Of a DNA stretch of 64,000 nucleotides, positions 18,983 through 27,163 are shown piece after piece. Origin of the DNA: Flavobacteriaceae bacterium PS02338 (GTDB lineage: Bacteria > Bacteroidota > Bacteroidia > Sphingobacteriales > Sphingobacteriaceae); assembly GCA_029959615.1 (NCBI GenBank), contig JASCOD010000001.1, forward strand, positions 1,054,001-1,118,000, read 5' to 3'. Both the position numbers and the translations under genes were made by a program. The notes below the pieces were generated by a model that made no database searches, had not been told where the DNA came from, and saw only the letters and a program-made list of their open reading frames with translations. Numbering within the stretch: the stretch's first letter is position 1; every line of letters begins with the position of its first letter.

Positions 18983-19501
18983 TTGTTAGAGCAGACTAAA
19001 AATGGGAAGAAATTTGATGAAAAATTGTTTCAGCAATTTCTAGGATTAATGGAAAACCAGCAATTTGATAAGCGACAATTTGTTGCTGATCATGTGAGAG
19101 TGCGGACATTTGAACATCAAAAAAACTGGGGAGCCTATACTTTAGCAATCAATTCGCTTTTAACTGAAGATCGTTATAAAGATGTTTCCTCTGGAATACT
19201 CGATAAATGGTTTAAACCAATTTTAGAAAGTGACTGCAAAGATGTGGAAGTGCTTCAAAATGCCATTAGCTGGACAGAACTTGCCTTCAAAAATGACAAT
19301 ACATTTAGCATAGGCCGTCTTTCTAAATATTTGGAAACCAAGATCAAATTTCTTGAAAGAATTCCCAACAGCACTACTAAGTTACAACAAGCTGAAACTG
19401 AATTAGCACTTTTAGCCGAGTTAGAAATAAAGCAACAGAAATTTGCTACAGATAAAGCCAAAACCATGAAAATGATCGAGGCATTGGCGGAGAAAAAATA
19501 A
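18983..19501 (+). pseudogene. Possible C-terminal remnant of a thioredoxin-family protein, or small unknown protein
   Basis: 172 residues if the TTG at 18983 is used; the frame is open back to 18959, overlapping the end of the ATPase gene, and an in-frame ATG occurs only at Met26. I see no signal peptide and no ribosome-binding site. The text (residues ~20-150: FLGLMENQQFDKRQFV, DKWFKPILESDCKDVEVLQNA, YLETKIKFLERI, AETELALLAELE) resembles the helical tail found after the thioredoxin fold in some Bacteroidota exported proteins. The fold itself with its CxxC is absent. The best reading is a truncated remnant, or a coupled accessory gene of the ATPase 14 bp upstream. Confidence 0.4.
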
Positions 19502-19527
19502 AATTCCTCATCACGATTAGAAGAGTT

Positions 19528-20319
19528 TTACTCTGCCAACCTTGTAGGCGCATAGCCAAACAACTTTTTAAAAGCAAAAGAGAAATGCGATAAATCTTCA
19601 AAACCTAAATCAAGATAAATTTCTTTTGGTCGTTGTTTTTTCTTCTCAATAAGGAAATGAGCCTCTTTCAATCTTTTCTTAACCAACCAACGATTGGGGG
19701 TTTCCAAGAAAATCTTCATGAAATCTCTTTTGAAAGAAGAAAGGCTACGGCCAGTTAAATAAGCAAAACGCTCAATACCCACGTTAAATTTATAATTGTG
19801 GTTCATAAAAACCTCCAGATCTATCTTTTCGGGTATGCCGAAATCAAAAAGAATGTTTACCAAATCTGGATTGGTTTGCAGTAAAATGAGCAGCAGCTCC
19901 TCTTTTTTTACTTGCTCAAAAGCACCATCTATTTTGTGTGCACCATTATAGTAGGGCATTAGTGAACTTACGAAATTAGGCACCAATTCCGTTTTGGTCA
20001 ATTCATAAAATGCTCCTTTGGCCACACTACCAGTTCGCTTAATTTGGTGCTTCTGCTGAAATTGCTTCAAAAAAACTTCCTCAAATACTACAACTACCTT
20101 TTCAAAAGCGCCATTATCTTCTTGTTTGGTATATCTTGCCAAGTGATTTTTCCTCGCCAAACAATATTCACCACTTTTCAAAGCGTATTTCTTATCGCCA
20201 TCATAGCCAGAAATATCACCTTTGGCCAAAAACATAAACAAATGCTCTGGTATAAAATGCTCAGGAGAAATTTCCGGACCGATGTAGCAAGAAGTGATTT
20301 CTATTCCCTTAACTTCCAT
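19528..20319 (-). CDS. AraC-family transcriptional regulator
   Basis: 263 residues. The N-terminal ~150 residues are a cupin-like sensing domain (EHLFMFLAKGDISGYDG, LKSGEYCLARKNHLARY). The C-terminal ~95 residues have two helix-turn-helix motifs: FAYLTGRSLSSFKRDFMKIF and DLGFEDLSHFSFAFKKLFGY, followed by APTRL, the normal AraC signature. The start ATG overlaps the stop of the upstream metallo-hydrolase gene by one base (TAATG), so the two are translationally coupled. It probably responds to a small molecule and controls its own operon; the inducer is unknown. Confidence 0.9.
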   Translation of the reverse strand: MEVKGIEITSCYIGPEISPEHFIPEHLFMFLAKGDISGYDGDKKYALKSGEYCLARKNHLARYTKQEDNGAFEKVVVVFEEVFLKQFQQKHQIKRTGSVAKGAFYELTKTELVPNFVSSLMPYYNGAHKIDGAFEQVKKEELLLILLQTNPDLVNILFDFGIPEKIDLEVFMNHNYKFNVGIERFAYLTGRSLSSFKRDFMKIFLETPNRWLVKKRLKEAHFLIEKKKQRPKEIYLDLGFEDLSHFSFAFKKLFGYAPTRLAE

Positions 20320-21446
20320 TATTTAACTCCTTTCCACCATTGCGTGAATACTTGATGCTCATCGTTAAGGTTCACCACTTCGCCAATCATAGGGGTTACC
20401 ATTGGAATTTCACCATTATTTATTTTAGTAACATCGTTTAAAGGGTCATCCCATTGGTGCATAGCCAACATAAATTTAGACGAATGTACTGGAAAGAATC
20501 TTTTTGCTTTCAAATCTTTCGCCGCTTGAACCGTTTCTTCCGGTAACGTATGGATAGCCTGCCAAGCCACGTTGTATTGTCCATTTTCTAGAATTGCCAA
20601 GTCAATTGGACCAAATTGATTGCCAATTTCTTTGAAGTGCGTATCATAGCCGCTATCACCACCAATAAATATTTTACCCTTTGGAGTTTCTAATAGGTAA
20701 GAAGTCCACAAAGTGTTGTTACGTTTAAAACCACGTCCAGAAAAATGCCTGCCTGGAACTGTGTTTAAAGTGAATCCATGGCCTAAATCTACTTGCTGAT
20801 TCCAATCCTTTTCTATTAAATTTTGTGGAGAATATCCCCAATATTCAAAATGCTCGCCTACACCTAAACCACAAATTACCTTTCCAACTTTATCTTTTAG
20901 TGCGATGATGGTTTCGTAATCTAAATGGTCGTAGTGATCGTGACTAATTACCAAGTAGTCAATTTGAGGCAAATCAGCTACGCTATAAATATCCGCTCCA
21001 TTGAAAGATTTGGTAGTGCCAGGCAGCGGGGAGGCATTGCCACTAAACACAGGATCAACCAAGAAACGTTTACCTTCAATTTGCATAAAGTAAGAGGAAT
21101 GCCCAAACCAAACCAGCACATTGGAATCTAAAGGTAAATTCAATAAATCTGTTTTTACAGATGGGAGACTGTCTACAGGTTTACGCCTAGGATGATTTTT
21201 GAACAACATATCGAATAGGATACCCAACATCGAGTAACCTTTAGTGAGATCAGGTGTATAGTGGAAGTTTTGAAATTTGCCATCTTTATAATTTGGAGAC
21301 TGCTGTACAAGAGCTAAGCGTTTACCGCTCGGTGCTTTACCAAACTTTGGCAAGCGCATATAAAAATAAGTAGAAATAGCCAATAGTAAGGCTAGACTTA
21401 GTAAAATGATCATGGTGTATTTAAGTATTTTAAAAGTTTTTTTCAT
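20319..21446 (-). CDS. Membrane-anchored MBL-fold metallo-hydrolase (UlaG/NAPE-PLD-like)
   Basis: 375 residues. An N-terminal membrane segment or signal anchor (YTMIILLSLALLLAISTYFY) places the enzyme outside the cytoplasm. The metallo-beta-lactamase fold shows VWFGHSSYFMQIEG, the metal motif SHDHYDHLD, VPGRHFSGRG, GGDSGYD and a late FFPVHSSKF. This family hydrolyses phosphodiester or lactone bonds in lipids or sugars (NAPE-phospholipase D, UlaG). The order of motifs fits NAPE-PLD-like proteins best. It shares an operon with the AraC regulator by stop/start overlap. Confidence 0.85.
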   Translation of the reverse strand: MKKTFKILKYTMIILLSLALLLAISTYFYMRLPKFGKAPSGKRLALVQQSPNYKDGKFQNFHYTPDLTKGYSMLGILFDMLFKNHPRRKPVDSLPSVKTDLLNLPLDSNVLVWFGHSSYFMQIEGKRFLVDPVFSGNASPLPGTTKSFNGADIYSVADLPQIDYLVISHDHYDHLDYETIIALKDKVGKVICGLGVGEHFEYWGYSPQNLIEKDWNQQVDLGHGFTLNTVPGRHFSGRGFKRNNTLWTSYLLETPKGKIFIGGDSGYDTHFKEIGNQFGPIDLAILENGQYNVAWQAIHTLPEETVQAAKDLKAKRFFPVHSSKFMLAMHQWDDPLNDVTKINNGEIPMVTPMIGEVVNLNDEHQVFTQWWKGVK

Positions 21447-21580
21447 CGATGGATGATTGAAATTACTTCACAAAAGTCTGAATAAAAAGCAAACATTACT
21501 TTGTTTAAAAGCTCAATTTTATTTTGTTGAAAAGTTCAAAGTCATTGTTGTGCCAGTCTTAAAAGAAATGTACGTTAATT

Positions 21581-21994
21581 TTACTTGTATTTACGAAAGA
21601 AAATAGTTCCAATAATATCCCAAAACCACCTATTGGTATCTACTTTGGCTTCACCGCAGTCAACCATTCCACTTCTAAAGGCTGCAAACTTTGCTAACTT
21701 TTGCAGCGGCGATATTTTAAAATGTCTTTTCATCCAGAGCGCAATGCGATAAGCAACTAAATGGCCCCAAATTTCGGCTATAAAAGAAGGACTAGCTATT
21801 TTTAGGTCTCTTTGATAAATGCTTTTATAATCGGCTTTGATTTTTTGAATTAGGCTTTCGCTCTCACAGTAAAGAAAAGTTAAGTCCTCTTTTTTAACGT
21901 AAGCAGTAAAATCTATACTAACTACTCGGTCAGCAAATCTAACATCAAGTGGGAAGAGACCAATAGTATAAGTATGTGTAACCGATTTTTTCAT
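21581..21994 (-). CDS. Conserved hypothetical protein, 137 residues
   Basis: I do not recognise this protein. It is basic and mixed alpha/beta, with no signal peptide or clear membrane span. The N-terminal half is strand-rich (THTYTIGLFPLDVRFADRVVSIDF); the second half is helical (EIWGHLVAYRIALWMKRHF) and ends basic (FFRKYK). It has good coding character and an ATG start, and is separated from the divergent GH109-type gene by a 136-bp region that contains a palindromic operator-like site. No function can be assigned. Confidence 0.6.
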   Translation of the reverse strand: MKKSVTHTYTIGLFPLDVRFADRVVSIDFTAYVKKEDLTFLYCESESLIQKIKADYKSIYQRDLKIASPSFIAEIWGHLVAYRIALWMKRHFKISPLQKLAKFAAFRSGMVDCGEAKVDTNRWFWDIIGTIFFRKYK

Positions 21995-22025
21995 TAAAAG
22001 TTAAAAATAAGAAATAGATAAATAG

Positions 22026-22035
22026 CAAACGTTTG
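22026..22035. promoter_or_regulatory. CG-centred palindrome, possible LacI-type operator
   Basis: CAAACGTTTG is a perfect 10-base palindrome with a CG centre, the usual core of LacI/GalR-family operators. It lies between the divergent 137-residue gene and the GH109-type gene, 32 bases upstream of the former's start. No LacI-family gene is present in the window, so the cognate factor is unknown. Confidence 0.3.
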
Positions 22036-22130
22036 TGCTAGGAATATGTGTGAACTTAATTAGATTTCGTTCATCATTTTTTTATAATTTAACTTCTTGA
22101 AATACGACGAAACCAAATTTAACCTATTAC

Positions 22131-23477
22131 ATGGAAAGAAGAGATTTTATTAAAACTGGAGCTATTGCATCGGCTGGTCTTACCATTTTGCCTTCGGGTT
22201 CTTTGTTCGCAAAAGACGTGGCAAAAGTACGTTTAGGTTATATCGGTGTTGGGGCAAGGGGCATGAGTCATATTAAAGAAGGTCTTTTAAGAGATGATGT
22301 AGAAATCATAGCCATTTGCGATACCCAAGAAAGTTCGTTGAAGATATGTAGAACAGCTATTGCAAAAGCAGGTAAAGCTGCGGCTAAAGAATACACAGGT
22401 TCTTTAGATGCCTACAAAGCAATGGTAGATAGGAAAGATCTCGATGCAATAATTATTTCTACACCTTGGCAATATCATCACGAACAATCAATTTATGCGA
22501 TGAATGCTGGCAAATATGTAGGTTGCGAAGTGATTGCTGGTTTAACCGTTAAAGAGCATTGGGATATTGTAAGGACATCTGAAAAAACAGGGATGCCTTA
22601 CATGACTTTGGAGAATGTTTGTTACCGTAGAGATGTTCTTGCAGCTTTAAATATGGTTAGACAGGGCATCTTTGGAGAGTTACTACATCTGGAAGGCGGT
22701 TACCAGCACGATTTAAGAGAAGTGCTATTTAACAATGGAAAGCAATATTATGGTGGTGGTGTAGAATTTGGTCCAAATGCACTGAGCGAGGCACAATGGC
22801 GTACGCAATTCAATATCGACGTAGATGGAGATTTGTATCCAACCCACGGTGTTGGGCCAATTATGCAATGTATTGATATCAATCGCGGAAATAGATTTAC
22901 CAATTTGGTTTCATTTAGCTCAAAGGCTAAAGGTTTGGCAGATTATGTAGAAAAAAAATCGCCTGGGCATCCAAATGCAAAAATCAATTATAAAAATGGC
23001 GACATTACCAACACCTTGTTAAATTGTGCTAAAGGAGAAACCGTAATGTTAACACACGATACGCATTTGCCACGTCCTTATTCATTAGGTTTTAGAGTTC
23101 AAGGTACAGACGGTTTGTGGATGGATGTAAATAAGTCTGTGCATATCGAAGGCGTTTCTAAGCCACACGCTTGGGATAAGGCCGAAGATTGGTTTAAAAA
23201 GTACGATCATCCGCTTTGGAAGAAATACGAAAATAATGCTTTGGGTGCAGGTCATGGAGGCATGGATTGGTTTGTATTCAATGCTTTCGTAATTGCGGTA
23301 AAAGACAAAAAACAGACGCCAATAGACGTATATGATTCCGTGACAATGAGCGTGATCACGCCGTTGTCCACTAAGTCGCTCAAAGAAGGAAATAAACCTC
23401 AAGAATTTCCAGATTTTACGCAGGGGAAATGGAAGGACAGAAAAAATACCTTTGCGCTAGACGATAGCGGATATTAA
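22131..23477 (+). CDS. Gfo/Idh/MocA-fold protein of the GH109 (alpha-N-acetylgalactosaminidase) type
   Basis: 448 residues. A twin-arginine export signal begins ERRDFIKTGAIASAGLTILP, so it is folded before export to the periplasm. The dinucleotide-binding fold shows LGYIGVGARGMSH (residues ~35-47), IAICD and the family block ISTPWQYHH. The middle and end match what I remember of GH109 glycosidases closely: TLENVCYRRDVLAALNMV, GGYQHDLRE, YPTHGVGPI, INRGNRF, SLGFRVQGTDGLW, GGMDWFV. GH109 enzymes use tightly bound NAD for a redox-assisted removal of terminal alpha-N-acetylgalactosamine. The specificity is inferred from memory of the family. It appears to be transcribed alone. Confidence 0.88.
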   Translation: MERRDFIKTGAIASAGLTILPSGSLFAKDVAKVRLGYIGVGARGMSHIKEGLLRDDVEIIAICDTQESSLKICRTAIAKAGKAAAKEYTGSLDAYKAMVDRKDLDAIIISTPWQYHHEQSIYAMNAGKYVGCEVIAGLTVKEHWDIVRTSEKTGMPYMTLENVCYRRDVLAALNMVRQGIFGELLHLEGGYQHDLREVLFNNGKQYYGGGVEFGPNALSEAQWRTQFNIDVDGDLYPTHGVGPIMQCIDINRGNRFTNLVSFSSKAKGLADYVEKKSPGHPNAKINYKNGDITNTLLNCAKGETVMLTHDTHLPRPYSLGFRVQGTDGLWMDVNKSVHIEGVSKPHAWDKAEDWFKKYDHPLWKKYENNALGAGHGGMDWFVFNAFVIAVKDKKQTPIDVYDSVTMSVITPLSTKSLKEGNKPQEFPDFTQGKWKDRKNTFALDDSGY

Positions 23478-23683
23478 TAACCCGAGTTTAGGTTAAGCAA
23501 CTTTCATTATCTGTAGCCGTGATGCAAAACTAATGTCAGAGCTTACCTGTGTCTCTTCAAAGATTCGGAGCAGGCTGTAACCCCAACATGACAGAACGTG
23601 TTATTACTATTAGCCTAAGCTTGATAATAAAACTCTCTTTATCATCTAAATACTTTGTTTTAAGACACCTACCAGTTGGGTAT

Positions 23684-23728
23684 CCCTCTAGGAGAGGGGA
23701 ATGGCGAATTTTCCCCTCTCCTAGAGGG
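23684..23728. repeat. Perfect 18-bp inverted repeat
   Basis: Arms CCCTCTAGGAGAGGGGAA (23684-23701) and its exact complement (23711-23728) enclose a 9-base loop. The sequence is G/C-rich compared with its surroundings and lies in a 970-bp region (23478-24448) without a convincing gene. It looks like a dispersed intergenic palindrome rather than a terminator, as no T-tract follows. Confidence 0.75.
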
Positions 23729-23770
23729 GTGGTTGAAGACCGGGATGTTAAAGTGTTAAATGTCAATTTT

Positions 23771-23861
23771 GTCATTCAGAACGTAGTTAAGGCCGCGAAG
23801 CAGCTACGTAGTAAATCTATTTTAAACTTACAAAATAGATGTCTCGTAACCTCGACATGAC
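23771..23861. repeat. Dispersed palindromic repeat (GTCATT-CGA type), copy 1
   Basis: GTCATTCAGA at 23771 and CTCGACATGAC at 23851-23861 form imperfect ends. Inside, ATCTATTTT and AAAATAGAT form a second inverted pair. The same design (outer GTCATT...AATGAC, inner AATCT/AGATT-like arms) occurs at 26127-26207 and 44169-44229. It is probably a short non-autonomous palindromic element. Confidence 0.5.
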
Positions 23862-23970
23862 AAGATGCTTTAGAATTAGAACCTTAACTTAATGACATTG
23901 GTATGCGCCAAATAGATGCCAAATTTTGCTAATGTGACAAATCTCTTCCTAACTACAAATTGTTTTTCCC

Positions 23971-24099
23971 TTAGCTTCTTGCAATTTTCTTTAAGTAGTC
24001 CGTAATGATTTGTTTAACTCCTGGGCGGTAACCTAGACCGATTCCGCTTTTCCAGAAACTGCCATTAAGCATTTTTTCGCTGTACCATGATTTAGATAC
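23971..24099 (-). pseudogene. Possible C-terminal remnant of a lost gene
   Basis: On the minus strand a 42-codon open stretch reads like genuine protein (WYSEKMLNGSFWKSG, then IGLGYRPGVKQIITDYL) and ends in a normal stop at 23971-23973. A stop codon lies directly upstream at 24100-24102 and only an internal Met is available. I do not recognise the family. It is likely the decayed tail of a deleted gene; a 34-residue peptide from the internal ATG is the alternative. Confidence 0.35.
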
Positions 24100-24188
24100 T
24101 TAAGGTTCACGGTGGTGTTAAGATTATAAATGCTTTATAAATCAAAGGGAATTAGTATGCTAATTCGTCGGTATTTAAACGGATCATA

Positions 24189-24243
24189 TCCGAAGTAACT
24201 CCGAACAAACTCCGAAGAACATCCGAACAAGCTCCGAAGAAAC
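24189..24243. repeat. 11-bp tandem repeat, five units
   Basis: Five uninterrupted 11-base units start with TCCGAA at 24189, 24200, 24211, 24222 and 24233. The seventh base alternates G, C, G, C, G, so the true period is 22 bases, about two helical turns. It is in a non-coding stretch between the GH109-type gene and a small conserved gene. Confidence 0.8.
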
Positions 24244-24301
24244 TTATACTTTTAATGAATTTCTAGACGGAGGTTTTATTATCTTTTTGGATACGGTAAA
24301 T

Positions 24302-24337
24302 AATAAAAATGCCAAGGTTAAAAAAACAACCTTGGCA
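24302..24337 (-). terminator. Rho-independent terminator (minus strand)
   Basis: Perfect 10-base arms TGCCAAGGTT (24310-24319) and AACCTTGGCA (24328-24337) with an 8-base loop. On the minus strand the hairpin is followed by TTTTTATTA. It lies 110 bases past the stop of the 115-residue gene. Confidence 0.65.
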
Positions 24338-24448
24338 CTCTTTGATTCCTCTAACATCCTATATATTAAAACAATTTAACTTGGATACGATTTAAGGCAC
24401 AACTTCATAAATATGATGTGCTGATGTATGATTACAAGAGCTGCTTCA

Positions 24449-24796
24449 TTAATGAAATAGCTCTTGTTCATCTCTATCTACAGTATTTATTTTCTTAAGG
24501 AAGTCTGCAAAAGCCGCACCGTCGTTATCAGAATAAGCACCATATGCATCTAGGATATATCCCATGTTTTTGTCGGTATCTTCTACCATATATAAAACAG
24601 AGCTATCTGCTGGATCAGACATGCCTTCAAACCTATATGTTTTTACGATATTTAGGTCTTCTGGTGTATATATCCTATTTAGTGTTTTCGACTGCATTTT
24701 ACCATGATCAGTCATTTTTAGTTCATTGTCTATTCCCTTGGTTCTCAACTTTTCTAAGATCTGGCTAAGGGTATTCATTTCAAATGGCTGTTCCAT
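24449..24796 (-). CDS. Small conserved Bacteroidota protein (often mislabelled PRPP synthetase)
   Basis: 115 residues, acidic, no signal peptide. The segment YRFEGMSDPADSSVLYMVED followed by GYILDAYGAYSD matches a small phylum-specific family that databases often name phosphoribosylpyrophosphate synthetase without basis: none of the PRPP-binding motifs is present and the length is a third of the enzyme's. The role is unknown. Met7 is an alternative start. A hairpin with 9-base arms (24434-24442 and 24459-24467) straddles the stop codon, with a terminator-like hairpin further on. Confidence 0.7.
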   Translation of the reverse strand: MEQPFEMNTLSQILEKLRTKGIDNELKMTDHGKMQSKTLNRIYTPEDLNIVKTYRFEGMSDPADSSVLYMVEDTDKNMGYILDAYGAYSDNDGAAFADFLKKINTVDRDEQELFH

Positions 24797-24971
24797 AACG
24801 TTTAATTTTTAATCTATACCTAAAACAAGCCTATCAAAGAATGGTTTTGCTTTTTGTTGCTAAAAATAAACCTGTAAGAAAAACTAAAAGCACAATTTGG
24901 TTGTTCTCCTATCGCTTTATAAGCGCACGCCCATCTTCCTTTTAGCTAGTAATTACCTTAAAATTAGAAAT

Positions 24972-25499
24972 ATGAAACATTACATTTTATACTTAGCATT
25001 AGGTTTGTCGGCAGCTTTTTCATCCTGTGCAAATAAGGAGAGAGAAGTTGCAAATAGTGTGTTAAATTCGACAGCAACCAACCAGCCAATAGGCTCTGCC
25101 AAGTTTTTTCAATTGGCAGATGGTAAAATAAAGATGGATTTAGAGATCAATATGCCAGAGCGGGCAGATAGCACTGTTGCTGTACATTTTCATGAGCATG
25201 GCGATTGTGGGAACATGGGAGAAAATACACATGGACATTGGAATCCAACCAACGAATCTCATGGGAAGTGGGAATCGGATACTTATCATTCTGGAGATAT
25301 AGGGAATATTCCATTAGACCATAAAGGCTATGCTAAGATTTCGGTAAGTACTTCTAGATGGAGTATAGTAGAGGGTGATGAAAAAAATATCATTGGTAGA
25401 GGGATCATTGTACACGGAGGAACAGATGACTACGTGACACAGCCAACCGGTAACTCGGGACCACGAATTGGATGTGGCGTTATTGCGGCAGTTAAATAA
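24972..25499 (+). CDS. Cu/Zn superoxide dismutase, lipoprotein
   Basis: 175 residues from the ATG at 24972; an upstream TTG at 24897 only adds non-conserved sequence. The N-terminus is a lipoprotein signal (MKHYILYLALGLSAAFSSC), so it should be anchored in the envelope. Metal ligands are complete: HFHEHGDC (two copper histidines and the disulphide Cys), HGHWNP, ESHGKW, YHSGDIGN (zinc His and Asp), IVHGGTDDY (last copper His). The active-site Arg is in GPRIGCGV. It converts superoxide to oxygen and peroxide in the periplasm. The transcript has its own terminator. Confidence 0.93.
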   Translation: MKHYILYLALGLSAAFSSCANKEREVANSVLNSTATNQPIGSAKFFQLADGKIKMDLEINMPERADSTVAVHFHEHGDCGNMGENTHGHWNPTNESHGKWESDTYHSGDIGNIPLDHKGYAKISVSTSRWSIVEGDEKNIIGRGIIVHGGTDDYVTQPTGNSGPRIGCGVIAAVK

Positions 25500-25503
25500 A
25501 AAG

Positions 25504-25535
25504 GAAAGGCGGTTAAATTTAATCGCCTTTTTTTA
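25504..25535 (+). terminator. Rho-independent terminator of the superoxide dismutase gene
   Basis: Arms AGGCGGTTA and TAATCGCCT (one G-U pair) with a short AATT-type loop are followed directly by TTTTTTTAT. It begins right after the stop codon at 25499. Confidence 0.8.
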
Positions 25536-25580
25536 TGAAAAATGATAAGCGTTGTCATCATCTCTAAAACTAAACAAAAG

Positions 25581-26117
25581 ATGGCCACACTTAATGTTCC
25601 TCAAAACGGCAAGGCCGTGAAAGGAAGCTCGCGAAAACCTATTCCAGGAGTTGATTTAACCGCCATGGTAGATTTGGCATTTCTCCTCATTACCTTTTTT
25701 ATGCTTACCACTTCTTTAAGCAAAATGAACATCATGAATATCGCTAAACCGGTACCAATTGAAGATGTAACTCATTCAGCGCCTTGGCCAGCTTCCAAAA
25801 CGCTAACTGTTTTACTGGGTAAAGATAATAAAGCGGTCTATTACCTTGGAGAGGCAGCTAATAGTTCAATGCAGGTTACTAACCTTTCGGACATTAGAAG
25901 GGCCTTATTAGCCAATAAGAAAATAGTTGCCGAAACTCATCAAGCTTCAAAAGACCAAGAAATGTACGTGATTATTAAACCTACAAGCACATCAGTTTAT
26001 AGAAATTTTGTAGATATTATAGATGAGATGGGGATCAATAAAATAAATACCTATGCTATAGATGATAAGTATTTATTAGATGCAGAGCTAAGTTTTATGA
26101 AAAATAAAGGGATATAG
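25581..26117 (+). CDS. Lone ExbD/TolR-family protein
   Basis: 178 residues from the ATG at 25581; the in-frame ATG at 25542 would add 13 residues absent from the paralogue at 35107. One N-terminal membrane helix carries the family signature VDLTAMVDLAFLLITFFML with the proton-path Asp. The periplasmic part ends LLDAELSFMKNKGI, nearly the same as LLDSERDFMKSKGIL of the second ExbD in the exb cluster. ExbD works with ExbB to energise TonB. There is no ExbB beside it, so it is probably a duplicated copy that can exchange with the clustered one. Confidence 0.85.
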   Translation: MATLNVPQNGKAVKGSSRKPIPGVDLTAMVDLAFLLITFFMLTTSLSKMNIMNIAKPVPIEDVTHSAPWPASKTLTVLLGKDNKAVYYLGEAANSSMQVTNLSDIRRALLANKKIVAETHQASKDQEMYVIIKPTSTSVYRNFVDIIDEMGINKINTYAIDDKYLLDAELSFMKNKGI

Positions 26118-26126
26118 ATGCAATTT

Positions 26127-26207
26127 GTCGTCATTTCGAATGCAAAGAGACTAGCATAATGTAATTAATACAACAGATTTCTCTTCGTACCTTGTCGAAA
26201 TGACGGC
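26127..26207. repeat. Dispersed palindromic repeat (GTCATT-CGA type), copy 2
   Basis: Arms GTCGTCATTTCGA (26127-26139) and TCGAAATGACGGC (26195-26207) pair with one mismatch. The inner part includes AGATTTCTCTTCGTACC. It directly follows the lone exbD gene. A separate 9-base perfect inverted repeat (TGGTTAGTG/CACTAACCA, 26224-26245) lies just beyond. Confidence 0.6.
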
Positions 26208-26314
26208 ATTATTATTTGAGTTCTGGTTAGTGGTATCACTAACCACAGCTCTTACGATTATTCATGAGCTTGCTCGTCTTATAAGATGTTCGGATTACTC
26301 TGCTTAATGATATA

Positions 26315-26992
26315 TTAGCCAGCTTCATTGAAAATTTCTGCCAAAGAAACTAGACGGTGCTTTAGTGCAAACACCAATAAACCAATAGCATTTTTACTGT
26401 CGGTTTTGTTCAGCAGATGATTACGATGACCCTCCACTGTGCGTTCGCTAATAGATAGTTTACTAGCAATTTCGGAGTTGGTATATTGTTGGCAGATTAA
26501 AGAAAGTATCTCTTTCTCTCGCTTGCTGATCAGTGCAGTAGACCAATCCGAATTAACAGAAGTTTCATCAATTGCTTTAAGGTGGCTAAGATTAGCCTTT
26601 GGGATTTTTAGGTAAAAACCCTCCTTAAGCACATCAGAAATGGCCTGCTCTACTTCCTCTGCTTGGGCATTTTTAGAGAGGTAGCCATTTGCTCCCGCTT
26701 TTAGGGCACTAAAAACAGCATCTTGATCCTCATGCGAAGACAACATAAGTACAGGAATGGTAGGATACTCCTGCCTAATCAATTTTAGGGTAGCAATCCC
26801 ATCCAGTTCGGGCATGACCAGATCTAAAATGATCATAGTTGGTTTTTCTGTAGCCGTAGCGAGCTCCGTTAATAGTACTTTGCCATTTGTACATTGAAGT
26901 CCAACCTTAATGTTTTCCAAAGAATTCAAAACAGCAACCATCCCCATTCTAAATAGGTGTTGGTCGTCGGCAATGGCAATATTGATCTGCAT
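26315..26992 (-). CDS. NarL/FixJ-type response regulator
   Basis: 225 residues. The receiver domain has the acidic pair (IADDQHLF), the phospho-acceptor Asp in MIILDLVMPELDG, the Ser in LMLSSHED and Lys in GYLSKNA. The output domain is a LuxR-type helix-turn-helix (LISKREKEILSLI, NSEIASKLSISERTVEGHRNHLL). It diverges from a histidine kinase gene across 171 bp, which strongly suggests a two-component pair. The genes it controls are not evident. Confidence 0.92.
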   Translation of the reverse strand: MQINIAIADDQHLFRMGMVAVLNSLENIKVGLQCTNGKVLLTELATATEKPTMIILDLVMPELDGIATLKLIRQEYPTIPVLMLSSHEDQDAVFSALKAGANGYLSKNAQAEEVEQAISDVLKEGFYLKIPKANLSHLKAIDETSVNSDWSTALISKREKEILSLICQQYTNSEIASKLSISERTVEGHRNHLLNKTDSKNAIGLLVFALKHRLVSLAEIFNEAG

Positions 26993-27163
26993 ATATAATT
27001 TGATGTGACTAGCTAATTGGTAATGTACCTATTTTACTTAGGCGAAGATAACGATAATGCCACTTAAAAGGGATTTTGCTATTTCATACTTATTATTCGC
27101 CTTTTTTAGCGCAATGTTTCCAAATGGTTTAGATTTGCTGCACAGTTTCAAATTCATCGCTAC

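Noticed and set aside
23549..23860. 103-codon plus-strand frame in the gene-free region
   Set aside because: It is made almost entirely of the palindromic repeats, so the translation is not protein-like.
24449..24796. Phosphoribosylpyrophosphate synthetase
   Set aside because: This name is common for the family, but the protein is 115 residues and lacks the PRPP-binding and ATP-binding motifs.
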